Assembly: GCF_900964775.1 (NCBI RefSeq) | Contig: NC_041826.1 | Coordinates: 22,534,612-22,598,611, forward strand | Reading direction: 5' to 3' | DNA length: 64,000 nucleotides | Source of the DNA: Scleropages formosus | Taxonomy: Eukaryota; Chordata; Actinopteri; Osteoglossiformes; Osteoglossidae | In this document: piece after piece, positions 11,609 through 24,146 of the stretch | Position numbering within the stretch: position 1 is the first letter of the stretch | How the letters are laid out: each line of letters opens with the position of its first letter | The notes under the pieces: generated by a model | The model's input: only the letters and a program-made list of their open reading frames with translations | Told to the model about the DNA's origin: nothing | Databases searched by the model: none | Position numbers and translations under genes: made by a program

Positions 11609-14600
11609 CTACAGCTTGAGGTTTGTGCGTTGGTGGTATTTCTGGTAGGGGTCGTTCAGGAACCAGTTCCTCCGCTTCCAAAAGGACGTGGTCATTTTGT
11701 CCAGGAGTTTGGACTGTGTGCCATTACAGAAAACATGCTCCCTCAGGCGCTTCTTCCTCACAGACTTCTTCTTCCACAGCTTCTTCTTGTAACCGGCCTG
11801 TGAGACGAGATGAGATCAGAGCGCAGGTACCACACTGCTTAGTGCTGCAATATATGGTGTCAGGTTTCAACCCCACTTCCTGCCCTTAAGGAAGGCATCT
11901 ACCCTGAATTGCTCTAGTAAAAATTACCTGGCTTTGTAAAAAGGTACATCAGTGTAAGTAGCATTAACACTGTAAGGTGCTTTATGGGAGGCGGGATCAG
12001 CTAAATAATTATATAAAAGTAAAGAGCTGAAGGATGCAAAAGCTTACCTTTAGGGTTTCAAACAATGTACTGTGGTATCAGTTTCCTCACCAGAGCATCA
12101 ACTGATTGTCATTCTAAACACGTCAATATACATGTTCACTGTGCTTTCCTGAGTGAAAAGGTACAGGTGAGATTTTACCTTCCGTCTCAGCCATAAGCCA
12201 CAGTGTAGCCGCAAAAACCGTCGCACTACAGATTTCACCGTCTTCCTCTTGCCCTTCTTCAGACTGTAGTATGTGAGGCTCCTCACAGGCTGGGGCAGCA
12301 GGCCGGGGCAAGAGCGCATCACACTGCGGCGCAGCAGGATTAGGGTATGGAGAGGAAGATCAGACAGAGATCACTGAAATAAGATGTTACGTAATGTGCG
12401 GTGCAGAAAAAGTAATGTTATCTCAGGGGCTTCAAGTTTTAAAGCTGCACGTCTGCATAACATAGTACAGCTGGTGACTCGATGGTCAAATACAAAGTGC
12501 ATCGCTGTGCTTTTACTGTCTCTTCAACAAATATATTCAGCGAATGACAGACTTTGAAAACTACAACGTTATTAGCAGTCTTTTCTATAACTACACTATG
12601 CTGAGTTACTGAGTTACTTTACATCTTTATGACCAAAGTATATGGGTTACTTGCCTTAGTACTTAATGTAGAAACGTTTTTTGTTTATTTTCTAAAACTG
12701 CTGTTGCGGAGCGAAAACATGCAGCCATTATCTGGCAGAAAAACACGCTAACGGGGCAAAGGACACCTACATTCAACTGTAAATAAATCAAGTGCCATGT
12801 GTTTTACCAACCTTTCTTTGAGTATGTAGATAAACAGTGGTGTGAAAACTGACAAGTGATGAATCAAGGACACCGAATAGGAGGTTGGGGTGATGACCAT
12901 TTATTTTCACCAATTTTAAATGTTTTAATTTTAGTTTAGTAAAACTAGTAAAAGGGTTACACCATGATGTCGGAAGGTTTGTCGGTGGGCTTCATGTCAC
13001 GTGTGAAACAGGAACGAATTCAGCTGAATATGCCTCACCTGTGAAGAATGCCCTGCTGCCTGGTCACGGTGTCCACATTGGTCCAGAGGACTGGGCGAGC
13101 AGCTGTGAGCCGTTGTAGCCCTGGGGCTGTGGTCAGGCTGGAGAAGTGGCAGGACAGTGGGGTAACTTTGGGGGGCATCACTACAGCACATCCCTGGCTC
13201 AGCAGTCTCAGTGGCCTAATGGCACCTAAAGGACAGGAGAGCAATAGCAAAACCTAAAATCAGCTCTTCAGACATTACAGGTTCACGGCTCATTCTGTAA
13301 ATAAAGAGCAGAACACCTGTACCATTAAGATTGATAGTGTAGAGAATAATAAAGTAGTCAGAAGGTGACAAACACTGGACAATGTGTACGGGTTCAGTCA
13401 GCCAACATTCAGCACTGACGAGGTTGTGGAGATCTACACCTATTTCTAGTCATTTTAAATTAGTTCAAGTTTTGCTTGAAGTTAATAAAAACATTTTAAA
13501 ATACATATTACAAACTATCATAGTTTCAGTTGAAGATTTTACAGAATCTAATCTGAAAAAATAAAAACTGCATTATGAAGCCTCTATTGCTTGTTTTTGT
13601 GGTAAAATTGATTTTGGATTTACAAGTTCAGTGTACAAATTGAGATAGCCTTCTTGCCCCAAATGTGTCTGTTAGGTGACGAGACAAGGCACCACACGTC
13701 AAAATGAAAAACAACACACACATCACATATTCTCTATGACACGGTTGCACAGTGCGTAGTGCGGCTGCCTCACAGCGCCTGCGTGGTGCAAGATGATATG
13801 GGTTCGATCCCCACTTGGTCTGTGTGGAGTTAACATGTTCTCCCCGTGTCTGCGTGGGTTTCCTCCCACACTCCAAAGACCTGCTGTTCAGGTTCACCCA
13901 TAGTGTGTGAGTGATACACACAGAGAGAGAGAGAGTGTGTGTGTTCCACTGATGTATGGATGAGTGACCCATTGTATCTAGGAGTGTAAGTCACCACGAT
14001 GATTAAGGTGTGTGGGCTGATAACACTACACAGAGTTCATGGAAAGTCGCTTTGGACAAAAGCATCTGCTAAATAAATGTTAGAGACCATGAAAAAGCCA
14101 TGGTCCTGTAGGACGTGTGCCTGTGATTCCCCTTTCACACTGAGTTCCTGACCTCACTGTCACTGCTCTTAAATGCACTTCTATCATAGGTATCTTACAG
14201 CTTTAAACCACTGACAGTTAAGCACCGGGGTAATTTTTACTGTCATTCCTAAGCAGGAGAACTGACTTGAACCCAGGATCTTCAAATGCAATATAACAGC
14301 TGTAACCACTTACAGTACTAGATAAACCACAGTAAAATCAATTTTTAACTCTCTTGGATTTAGAGCATGTACAGATAGTGGGAAACTGGATAATTTAACA
14401 AACATTTTAAACCTAAACTGTGAATTAACACAGAACTCATTCCCAGCTCGGCTCACAAGTGTTCACAACAATAACATTTATAACAAAGTATCCAAAACAC
14501 GACTATATTTATTACAGTGTGTATGGTAACGCAATATACTCCACTTCAGCGTGGTCATACTCACATATTACTACATTTTACGTAGCTGCCGAGGCCCTAG

Positions 14601-14725
14601 TGTTTAATTGCTAAGAGAAATCACGCACACGCACACACACACACACACTGTCTGAAACTGCTTGTCCCAAGTGGGGTCGCAGGGAACCAGAGCCTAACCC
14701 GGCAACACAGGCATGGGATGGGACT

Positions 14726-14756
<31 letters not shown>

Positions 14757-15499
14757 ACACCCAGGACGGGACACCAGACTGTCGCAGGGCACCCCAACCA
14801 AGCGGGACTTGAACCCCAGACCCACCGGAGAGTAGAACCCGGTCCAACCCACTGCGCCACCGCACCCTGATCGTATTACCTCTCCTCCATATTAATACAG
14901 AATAACTGTGTGCTATATATCTACTGACTGTATTTACATAATGATAAATTATCAGACAGTTTTCCCAAAGCAACTTCCAATGAATTCTAGGTAGTGTTAC
15001 CAGCCCACACACCTTATTAGATACACTAATGGGTCACTCATCCATATCAGTGGAACACACTGTGTGAACTTCATGTTTTTCTCTGGACTGTCACTGTGGG
15101 AGGAAACCAGAGCAGAGCGTCGAAACCCACGCAGTCGGGGAGAACGTACATGCAAACTCCACACACACAGTAACAGTTTACTTATATCTGCGTTATATTC
15201 AGTGATGCTGTTTTACACCTTCAGCACTAAATGTTGTCGTTTCGTAGATTCAGTATTGCTACCTACGCTACGTTTCATTTAGCTGCGGGAGAGTCCGAGG
15301 TCGTCTCTTCTCACACACACACACAGCGAGACTGAACCCGCGAATGAACCGAGTTTGAAACACTAAACATTAAATCATAAGCGTTACACTTTAGTACACG
15401 TGATATGCGGACTGTAGAAATACCATAGAAAAGCACGGTAAATGGTTGCATGTGTAATAAAAACTCACCTGAGACCAGTCTTGTCGTGACGGACGCCAT
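11609..15499 (-). CDS. mrpl35: Mitochondrial large ribosomal subunit protein bL35m
   Basis: Component of the mitochondrial 39S subunit. Exons in transcript order: 15469..15499, 13039..13225, 12179..12323, 11609..11797. The total of 552 nt codes 183 residues (human about 188). The N-terminal half ([17 protein letters not shown] and on) is poorly conserved, as expected for a mitochondrial presequence. The conserved core reads [18 protein letters not shown], then [32 protein letters not shown] and [19 protein letters not shown], ending in TNLKL. These are bL35 signature blocks. The ATG is the first in the CpG-containing leader, and exon 1 joins exon 2 in phase 1. Intron 1 (about 2.2 kb) is packed with SINEs and contains a G30 run. 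The chmp3/mrpl35 pairing agrees with their nearby location on human 2p11. Confidence 0.97.
11830..12025 (+). repeat. Degenerate SINE-B in mrpl35 last intron
   Basis: Contains 'tcaggtttcaaccccacttc', 'taccctgaattgctctagta' and a tail-like 'agctaaataattatataaaa'. Divergent, so an old copy. Confidence 0.55.
13737..14082 (+). repeat. SINE-A copy in mrpl35 intron 1
   Basis: Near full-length: head 'acggttgcacagtgcgtagt', B box 'gggttcgatccccacttggt', tail 'aaagtcgctttggacaaaag' then 'catctgctaaataaatgtta'. Confidence 0.85.
14220..14325 (-). repeat. Degenerate SINE-B fragment in mrpl35 intron 1
   Basis: On the - strand it has a tRNA-like head ('agtggttacagctgttata') and 'cctgggttcaagtcagttct' (B box). 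The rest is too decayed to bound precisely. Confidence 0.45.
14618..14878 (-). repeat. SINE-C copy with a G30 insert in mrpl35 intron 1
   Basis: Reverse-strand copy of the third SINE family: head 'gtgcggtggcgcagtgggtt', B box 'gggttcaagtcccgcttggt', body 'gtgccctgcgacagtctggt', end 'cttgggacaagcagtttcag' followed by a TG tract. A 30-nt uninterrupted G run (14726-14755, + strand) replaces the usual mixed G-rich spacer of the family. Confidence 0.85.
14935..15165 (-). repeat. Truncated SINE-A in mrpl35 intron 1
   Basis: 3' two thirds of SINE-A reversed. It shows the degenerate tail 'caacttccaatgaattctag', the 'cagcccacacaccttatta' block and part of 'tgggaggaaaccagagcaga'. Confidence 0.65.
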
Positions 15500-16190
15500 T
15501 TTCCCGCCCGCTTTTGACCCTTGACCTGTGACCTACGGCGTCTCCCGTGGCCAAACGGAGCGCACGAAACAGGCGCGTATCGCTCAAGTACGCACACATG
15601 ATGGTGATACAAGGCGACAATACGGCTAATTTTATCGTCAGTTTAAGACAAAGCAAAAAAAAAAAAAACAAACGAAACACGAACAACAAGTGCTCGTGCG
15701 TAAAGTTTCTCGGTGACGTTTCGAAAATAAACCCAATCATGTTCAGACAGGCTAATATTATTTGCTAACTCGTGTCAGTCATTTATTTATTTATCACAGA
15801 AAAAAACAAACAATCGTATCAGAGGGTGAAAAGTGCCCCCCAACCCAGTTCTCTACATTTTCATATTTCATAAATCATCGGTAACAAGGCGAAGACAGGC
15901 GTCAATAGACATCTTTCTACAGCTGGACGCACTTCTTATGTAACAGGAGAGCTCGTGCGCAGCTCGTGCAGCCTTTTGTTTTATTTATAATCGACAAAAA
16001 TAGTAACAGAAGCACTTTCACCAGATGTGAGTCTCCTAACAGTGCAGAAACAGCTGGAAGGCAAGAAGGAATCATGGACATTGACTTACACACACACACA
16101 CGAACACACTCATATCTCAGTTAAAATGGTTAAATAAAAAAATACTCAGTATGAATGTCTCCTGTCCTGTTACGCTACAGTGTTACTGTC

Positions 16191-16196
16191 TTTATT
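16191..16196 (-). terminator. Candidate poly(A) signal of the Cys-rich membrane-protein gene
   Basis: AATAAA on the - strand, about 690 nt after that gene's stop at 16886-16888. Weak call based on position only. Confidence 0.35.
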
Positions 16197-16885
16197 ATAC
16201 ACACACTTGTATCTCAGTGCCTTGTGTTTTTCTCCCCTCGCTACTGTACAGCATCAATAGTCGCACACACACACACCTGCAGAAGGAGACTCAGCAGTCC
16301 AGCTGAGGACACTATTTCATTCTGAGCTATGATCTATGATATATGATGTACACACAGCACATAAAGGTTTATGGAAAAGTGGGGGGGTTTGCTCTATTAT
16401 CCCAGAAGAGGCTCCTTCCGTCGCGTATTTCTGCATAAACGTAACTTAGGGAACTTCTGAGATGAGACGTGCTGCAGGTGGACATAACCAAAGAGCACTG
16501 ATGTCCAGTTACATGTCCAGCAGCAAAGGGCTCAACACCGAGTTCTGCTGGTCTTCAGCCTCTGGCCACTCAAAGTGCCTGGATCACGGCAGAGGGTCGA
16601 GCAGGGACACGGTGGCCAGGAGCCGCTGGGCAAACTCGCGGCAAAAGAGGTCCAGCGAGGACAGCGCAACATTCAGGGACAAACAGGAAGTGCGTCTGGT
16701 TCACACTGTAGCAGCCCTGGGGTCGGTTACCATGGAAACCATGGAGAGCTTCAGTGGTGCTGAGGGGCATCGGAACATCGGGAGGATGCGGAGAGGACAT
16801 TGAGAGGACACTGGGGGGACAAAGGGAGGATGAAGGGAGGACACTGGGAGGATGCAGGTGGCCTGTGCACGTGGGACGGTACGAG

Positions 16886-17353
16886 TCACCAGCCGGCGTA
16901 GACCGGCTCTGCGCCGTAGAACTGGGCCGGCAGTCGCTCCTTGCGCAGCAGCGGTGTCCGCGACGGAGACAGCTCTCGATCCACGTCCCTTCGCCGGCGC
17001 AGCAGCAGCACAACGACGAAGAGAAAGGCCGCTGAGGAAGGACAGCAGGCCTCGTATCAGCACTGACTCTGTGCGTAAAGCAGTACACGCGTCCATACAG
17101 AACGGCACCGCGTTCCGCCGCGATCGCACCCTGCGCTTATCCATCCATAAACACACCGGTTCAAAATACATCAACAGAGTGAGAAGTGTGTGGTCAGAAA
17201 AACACAACACTGGGTCAGGGCAGCGCAGCAAGGACCTCCTCCGCTGGGTTTCAATGCGCTCTCTCTGTGCTCGTGGGGGCGCTCTGGTTTCCTCCCACTC
17301 TTCAAATGTGTGCTACAGGTGGACTGGGGTCTCTGCTGTGCCTCCAGTGTAGG

Positions 17354-17407
<54 letters not shown>

Positions 17408-19089
17408 TGAACGAGCACGTCCAGGATAGGCTCCGACCCCATGACCCCACGCCGAACAAGTGTTTATTGATGATGGATGGATGAATATTTTCAGTGCAGA
17501 GTCAAGATAACAGAATTATCGGAACATTATAAGATGTGAGGTCATGATGTAATAAAGCGCAGAGGAACTGGTTCCGGCGCCACTCCACACTTGCCCGGCC
17601 ATACGTACCGCCCCCGGCGATGACGAGCAGGGCGATGGTGACGGGTGCGAGCTCGCACCTGTGGCCCACCTTCCGCAGGAACGTCTCCATGCAGTATCCA
17701 GGAGAGGTGCTGCCCTCGGGGCAGAAGGCGTCATCGGGGCACAAGACCGGATTTACGTCTGGGCTCTGCGCGCATGGATCGGGGAGAGCATGACACACAC
17801 CTGCGTCCGCAGTCCCGCCTGCATGGCGCGTGGGGCTCATTTGCATACGTTGCGGACGCTGCCGCGTTCCGTCCAAACGTGAAGCCGCAGCCGCGTCAGT
17901 GAAAGACGCACCACGAATGTGCGCTGTTGCGGTCTGTACTGCACGACGTTAAGATACACAGGCGAACGGGTGAAAAAGAGCGAGAGGGTGCGTGAGTGCG
18001 TGTGTACGGTACGTGCGGGTCACGCGCACTCACGGGGCAGTAGTGGTTTTCCGGGCAGATGTCACAGCTCTCCTGCCCCCAGCGCACCTGGAAGAAGCCA
18101 CTGCTGCAGATCTGACACAAGTTCTGCACGGCCGTCCTGTACATACCTGCGCCGGGACAGGTGAAGGACGCGCGTCAGTCTGTGCCCCGTCGCCGTTTGA
18201 CGTTCCACACCCTCACGCTGAGCTCAACGAGGGCCCTTCGGTTCACACACACACACGCACACACACACACACGAGCCACACTAAGGCTTTACTTACACTC
18301 TTAATCCACACCTAGTACTTCTCTACAGCTTCCTCGAATGTAAAAGGAACGAAACACACACACACGCGCACACATGCTCCTATCCTACACTCTGCCCTGG
18401 CACATACCTGGGCGACACGGTGTACACTCTTTGGCTGCCACCTGCAGGGATTCGCTGCCCGGAGAACACACCTGGCAACTGGTACAGTTGGAGGCGCTGT
18501 GGTGGGACACAGGAGGAGAAAAAATGGTAACGGTGCACATCAAGTGCCTCCGATCCCCCACTGTCTCTGACGGCTGTTAAAAACAAACACGGTGGCAAAC
18601 ATGGCAGCCTGGACCACCTGGACCATCATCTGGAGCAGAGCCTGGACCACAGCTGCTCCAGTCACTGGTGTAAACACACACACACACAAATTCCAGATCA
18701 ATCACTCACTTGCAGAAAGTTCCCTGTGGACACGGATCACAGGACGTTGCATTTTGTTTCCATGTATAGAAACCTGCATGGGGGGAATCACATAAATGTG
18801 TCATGAATAACTTTGTACAAACAGGAAATTAATATTTATATAAAAATTTGCCTAGAAGTTTCAGAACATACCTGTAAACATAGACAGTTCACTAACAACA
18901 CTGTTGTTCTAATGATAAAAAGTAAATACACACACACACACACATTTTCAGAACCGCTTGTCCCATACGGGGTCACAGGGAACCGGAGCCTACCCGGCAA
19001 CACAGGGCATAAGGCCGGAGGGGGAGGGGACACACCCAGGACGGGTAAAAAGTAAATATTTATAGGAAATTAATAAATTAAAAATGAGG

Positions 19090-19149
<60 letters not shown>

Positions 19150-22100
19150 CACGAAGGCTACAAAAATATTATAATCTGTGGATGAGAACAGATCAAACGG
19201 TCAGTAAGGATGCTACAGACAGTGTACACGGAACACAGCACCTCACCCAAAATCAGAATTAATGAATGTTCATGTCGTACAAAATCACATGGCTAAACTT
19301 ATACCTACATCATCGCCACTCCGTAAATAGTCCTTCATTTCTTTCCATTTTTTATGGGGAAATCATATTTCATTGGTGTCGGTGTTGACGTGGCAGGTCT
19401 GCGCTGGGCTGCGCAGGTGAACCTGGTCACTTTTACTACTTGAACTGTACATGAATTTTTGGGCCACCAGGTTAGCACAATGGTTAGAGTATCCAGATTC
19501 CTGGTGTAAATCCCACTGCTGACACAAGTACTAATCCTGAATGCTCCAGGAAGAATACCGTGCTACACAAATGAGTAAAATCATGGTGAAGTTGCTCATA
19601 CAAACCTGTAAGTCACCTCAGGCAAAGTGTCAGGCAAGTAAAGACCAGTAAAAACTGCAGTGCCAACACTTTTGATTTACCACGTTTCACCGCTTACCAC
19701 TGCTTTTGAATGGACCTGTACCTTGTCGTCTTGTCATGAGAGAAGACTGAGGCCTCAACTTACAAACAAAATTAGCACTGAAAGTCTGATCGTAATTTGA
19801 TTTGCGTGTTAACAGGAACTCGCAAGTCACTTCGGCCACAACGATCCAAAGTTCTGGGCTTCTATTCAGTCCAATTGCTTTTTGTAATGCAAGAAAAATG
19901 TTGTTAAAAATAAAGATTGAAAATGTTCGCATCTTGGAAAATTTGTAACTCAAATGTTCATATAATGAGCAACCGGTGAACCGGAACCTTTTTCACCTTT
20001 AGCACTTCGAGTACTCACTGATTCGATAATTTCTTTGAAAACAAACTGTCACAAAATGATTCATGGATGATTTTCCAGAAAGGAAGAAGTGAGGCACAGA
20101 TGGGAGAACCTGCTCAGCCAGCAGCAGGCGCTTACCTGGCGAACAGCTGGAGCACGACTCGGAGCCGCTGCTGTTGCTGTAGGAGCCCGCAGGACAGGCC
20201 AGGCACTGACTGCTCCCCACAGAGCTGTGTGCACAGGCGGGATTATTAGCGTTTGCACATACGGCAGACGATTAATGTGAGAAAGGAGAAGGGAGAACGT
20301 GGTGACGGGAGGGGCTGAAGGTATAAGGCAGAGCATGAAACAAACTGATGTGGATTTTAAAAAAGGTCATAATGCATAAGGGGGGTGCAGTGGTGCAGCG
20401 GGGTTGGCTAGGTCCTGCTGCGTGGTGGGTCTGGGGTTCGAGTCCCACTCGGGGTGCCTTGCGGCAGACTGGCGTCCTGTCCAGGGTGTGTCCCCCCCAG
20501 CCCTGCACCCTGTGTTGCCGAGTTAGGCTCCAGTTTGCCGCGACCCCACTTGGGACAAGCGGTTTCAGAGGGTGGGTGTGTGCGCATAATGCAACATAAA
20601 TGATGCACAGAAAGGCGTAACTCATCATATGATGCCTTGTTACATCTTTAGAAAAACTGTAAATCCCCCCACAGCGATTTAAAAAAAAAAAAACTAGCAC
20701 TTGGACTTTCAGGGACCACACATTTCCGACACAAAGTAGTCCAACAAGATTCATATGACCCCTCAGAAACAATAAAATAGCTTTTTCATAGAATAGCTAT
20801 GAATTGAGTATTTTTTTATCAACTTTTGCTATTTATCCTGATTATCTTATGATGAAAAAGAAATTACCTGAAAGCTCATACGCCACGAAAACCACACAAC
20901 AAGGAGCTCCTGCACTCGGCAGGATCCGATTCCTTCGAAAGGTAAACGGTTTGAAGGGATCAATTTGGAACCACGTGTCATTTTCCAACTACACTCAGCT
21001 ACACCACATCTGTCTTATATCTCCTCTCCACCATGGAGAAATCTGGACTAAAGAGACGAGTGTGTTTAGAGGTACATTTAGTTAGTAACCCGCTCCAGCC
21101 CATGTGGCATTTCTACAGATTTACGAGGACCGAATTTCGATTTTGCTCGTTTCCTGACAGCTGAGCAGCGCGAGACCAGAGTTTCCACCCGGTCCTCCTC
21201 TCGCTTATAGTTTGGCTCCTCTTCTAAGTTCTCAACAGGTAATCATGACCCTGTTTGGACTGTCCAAACCGTGTCCACTTGTTCAGCGACTATAGATTCA
21301 TCTCCATTGTTTTCATTGATTTGTTTTATCTTTACTGTGCCATTTTGATTTTTCTGGGATTACAGGTTGAATTAATTCATAAACAATTACTTTTACATTG
21401 TAGCGTCCCACCCTACTGAAGGGGGCCCCGTAGGAGCTGTAAATAGCTGTAAGTAACATAACAGAATTATGGGTAATGTCAATAGTTGTGCAACTGCAGA
21501 GAGGCCTGCGTGTGGGACCGTAGGGATGGTAGGCATATCTTGATGGGGGTATGACTGGTTTAAGGTGCAAGTTCTAGAAAAAACGGATTCTTCCATCAGC
21601 AAAACGTAACCCTTATCCTCCATTAGAAAACACTTCTCCTTCAATTAAAATATTTGTTAATGTTGTTTTATTGTTACCCGGTGTCGTAATCAACGTCCTA
21701 TTAATACAGCCTGCGGCAAAGACGCACCGGTGTACACACACCTGCTGTAGAATCCTTGCGAGCAGGGCAGGCAGAGCTCCTGGCCCCCCTGGGGCTGGAA
21801 GTGGCCGATAGCGCAGGGTCGGCATGCGTCTTCCTGGAGACACATACCTGGGTCCGAGCAGCAGGAGCACAGCAGAGTTTCTGGGGGCAAAGCAGCAGCA
21901 GCAGCAGCACCATGAAGCAGTCAGTTCAATACACACGTGGTGCGCACACACACGCACACGCACACGCACACGCACACACACACACACACCACAGGCAATG
22001 CATCTGCAGCGGAGACACGCACACCGCGGCTCCACAGTGTACCGTTGTCGGCGCGGGTGCCAGGCGCGCAGGCGGCGCAAGCGGAGGTGTTCAGTGCAGA

Positions 22101-24089
22101 ACAGCTGGAGGACGTGGTGCTGAGCTCAAACGCTGTGCTCGCGCTCACGTTCTCGTCGGCGGTGGGGCTCGGAGACGTGGCCGGACTCAGCGTGCTCTGG
22201 CTAAGGGCCAAACCTGTGCAAACAACACACGCAGATGGCATGGAGCTCCTTTAATATGGTTACGAAGCACAAAGAGCCGTCTATTCTATTCACCCAGAAT
22301 TGAAAAGTAAGGAAAAAACACAAAATCAGTTGATATTGCGTTCATCATAAGCCTGAGATCATCTAATGAAGGCACATGGAAGGTACTTTCCTTGCTGCAT
22401 TCTGTCTATATGTGACTCTTTGTGAGCAGCTGAGACACCAGGTGCTTTCAGACGTCTTTCACTTCCTACACTGCTGGTTTTTTCCCCGCTTTGTTCACAT
22501 GCGTTTCAACGCAAAAAAAGGGGACTTTAACCCTCTGAAATAAATCCTCTTTCACAATCGGCCGCTTTGTGAACGTGCGCGGAGCGCATTTCCGCACGAG
22601 ATCCCGAGTCCCGTGTCCTGCCTTTGGACGTCGACGAGGACAGGTACGGCACTCGGTCCACCCTGACCAGGGTTCGAGCAGGAGCTGGTTCACTGGTTGG
22701 CATGCTGAGAGCCTCATGTTCTCGCACCCTGGCCAAAACTGGAGGAAAATAAGACTCTTTCCATCTGCTGAACTGAGAGTGTAGGGTCTCCGCAGCGTGC
22801 AACGTGGTACTAAACACCTGGTACCGGAGTGAAGAGCACAGCACATGAAGAGGAAGTGAGAGTGTGTGTGGAGCTGTGACTGCAGCGTGACGGTGAAGTC
22901 CGGTGACGCGGAGGAGCTCCAGCACACAGAAAAGCCACCTTTAACACTAGAGAGAAGCACTGCAGTAAGACATGGTAAAGTCCCATTTACTGCATGTCAC
23001 AGCTGGAGTGGGAAAAACACGGTCTCATAGCTGTTACTTGAAGTGGGGGTGGGGCAGGGTGGGCAGGATCCAGCTCCATAAGGGGATAATAAAGAATGTA
23101 CGGCTCAGAGAGCAAATCACGGAAAGAGGAAGCCCATCACTCTGAACACACTTGAGGTCTTAACTGAAATTAAACTATTAAGCTCATTTTGTGCGACTAA
23201 TGGGCACAAAGGTGTGTGTGTGTGTGAGACACAGGACCAGTGAGAATCATATCTTTGTCCCCCATGGGTTTAGGGCTGGATGTACTCTACCATTGGACCT
23301 TCGGGAAAACGACGGTAAAAAACAAACACGAGGGCTGGAGGCTGTTTGTGACAGTCGCTACATTGTGTCCATAATCATATTAGTGCACATTGGTCCCCGA
23401 GAAACAGCCGGCGCAAGAATGCCATTATTCAGAAGCTGGTCATATGATCTTCCGGTCGGGTTCCAAAAACTCAGCAGCGTGGAGCTGGGCTGGCGGCACG
23501 TTGGCAACTCGCACACACAGACACGCCACACACACACTGTGCAGAAACAGATGAGCTGTCACATTATATGTGTGTGTAGAGTGAACATGTTCACTACCAG
23601 TAGAACCACAAAGGACCGAGAAGGGAGATGAGACTGGTCAGGCAGGGGTGCCACACACACACACACACAAAACGGGCGCTGCTGTACTCGGTCGGGCCTG
23701 GTTACTCACACCCTATGACTCATGGCTCTTCTGGAATTATAAGTTATGAGAGAACACTGGTGCTCTTCCTCATTCCAAGGGCCACACAGGTGCCTGCGGA
23801 CAGGGCGCCGACCCCTCGGACCCCTCTTGTGTTTAAATGGGCTGGCGGCTGAAAGCGCTTGTCCCAAGTGGGGTCGGGGCGTACCGGAGGCTAACCCAGA
23901 AACACAGGGCACAAGGCTGGCAGGGGAGGGGACACACCCAGGACAGGACACCAGTCCATCACAAGGTACCCCAAGCAGGGCTCGAATCCTAGACCCGCTG
24001 GAGAGCTGGACCCGGCCAAACCCGCTGCGCCACCGCACCCCCTCTGTGTCTAAATAAACACCAGCAATAATAACACAGCCTTACTGGCA

Positions 24090-24146
<57 letters not shown>

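Noticed and set aside
16570-17352. Several 110-176-codon frames on both strands
   Set aside because: Caused by GC-rich sequence around the last exon of the Cys-rich gene. Only the frame that joins in phase to 17609..17765 and supplies the second half of the transmembrane helix is kept.
17190-17430. Frames with long CVCVCV repeats (also at 24.0, 27.1 and 37.3 kb)
   Set aside because: Translations of CA/GT microsatellites.
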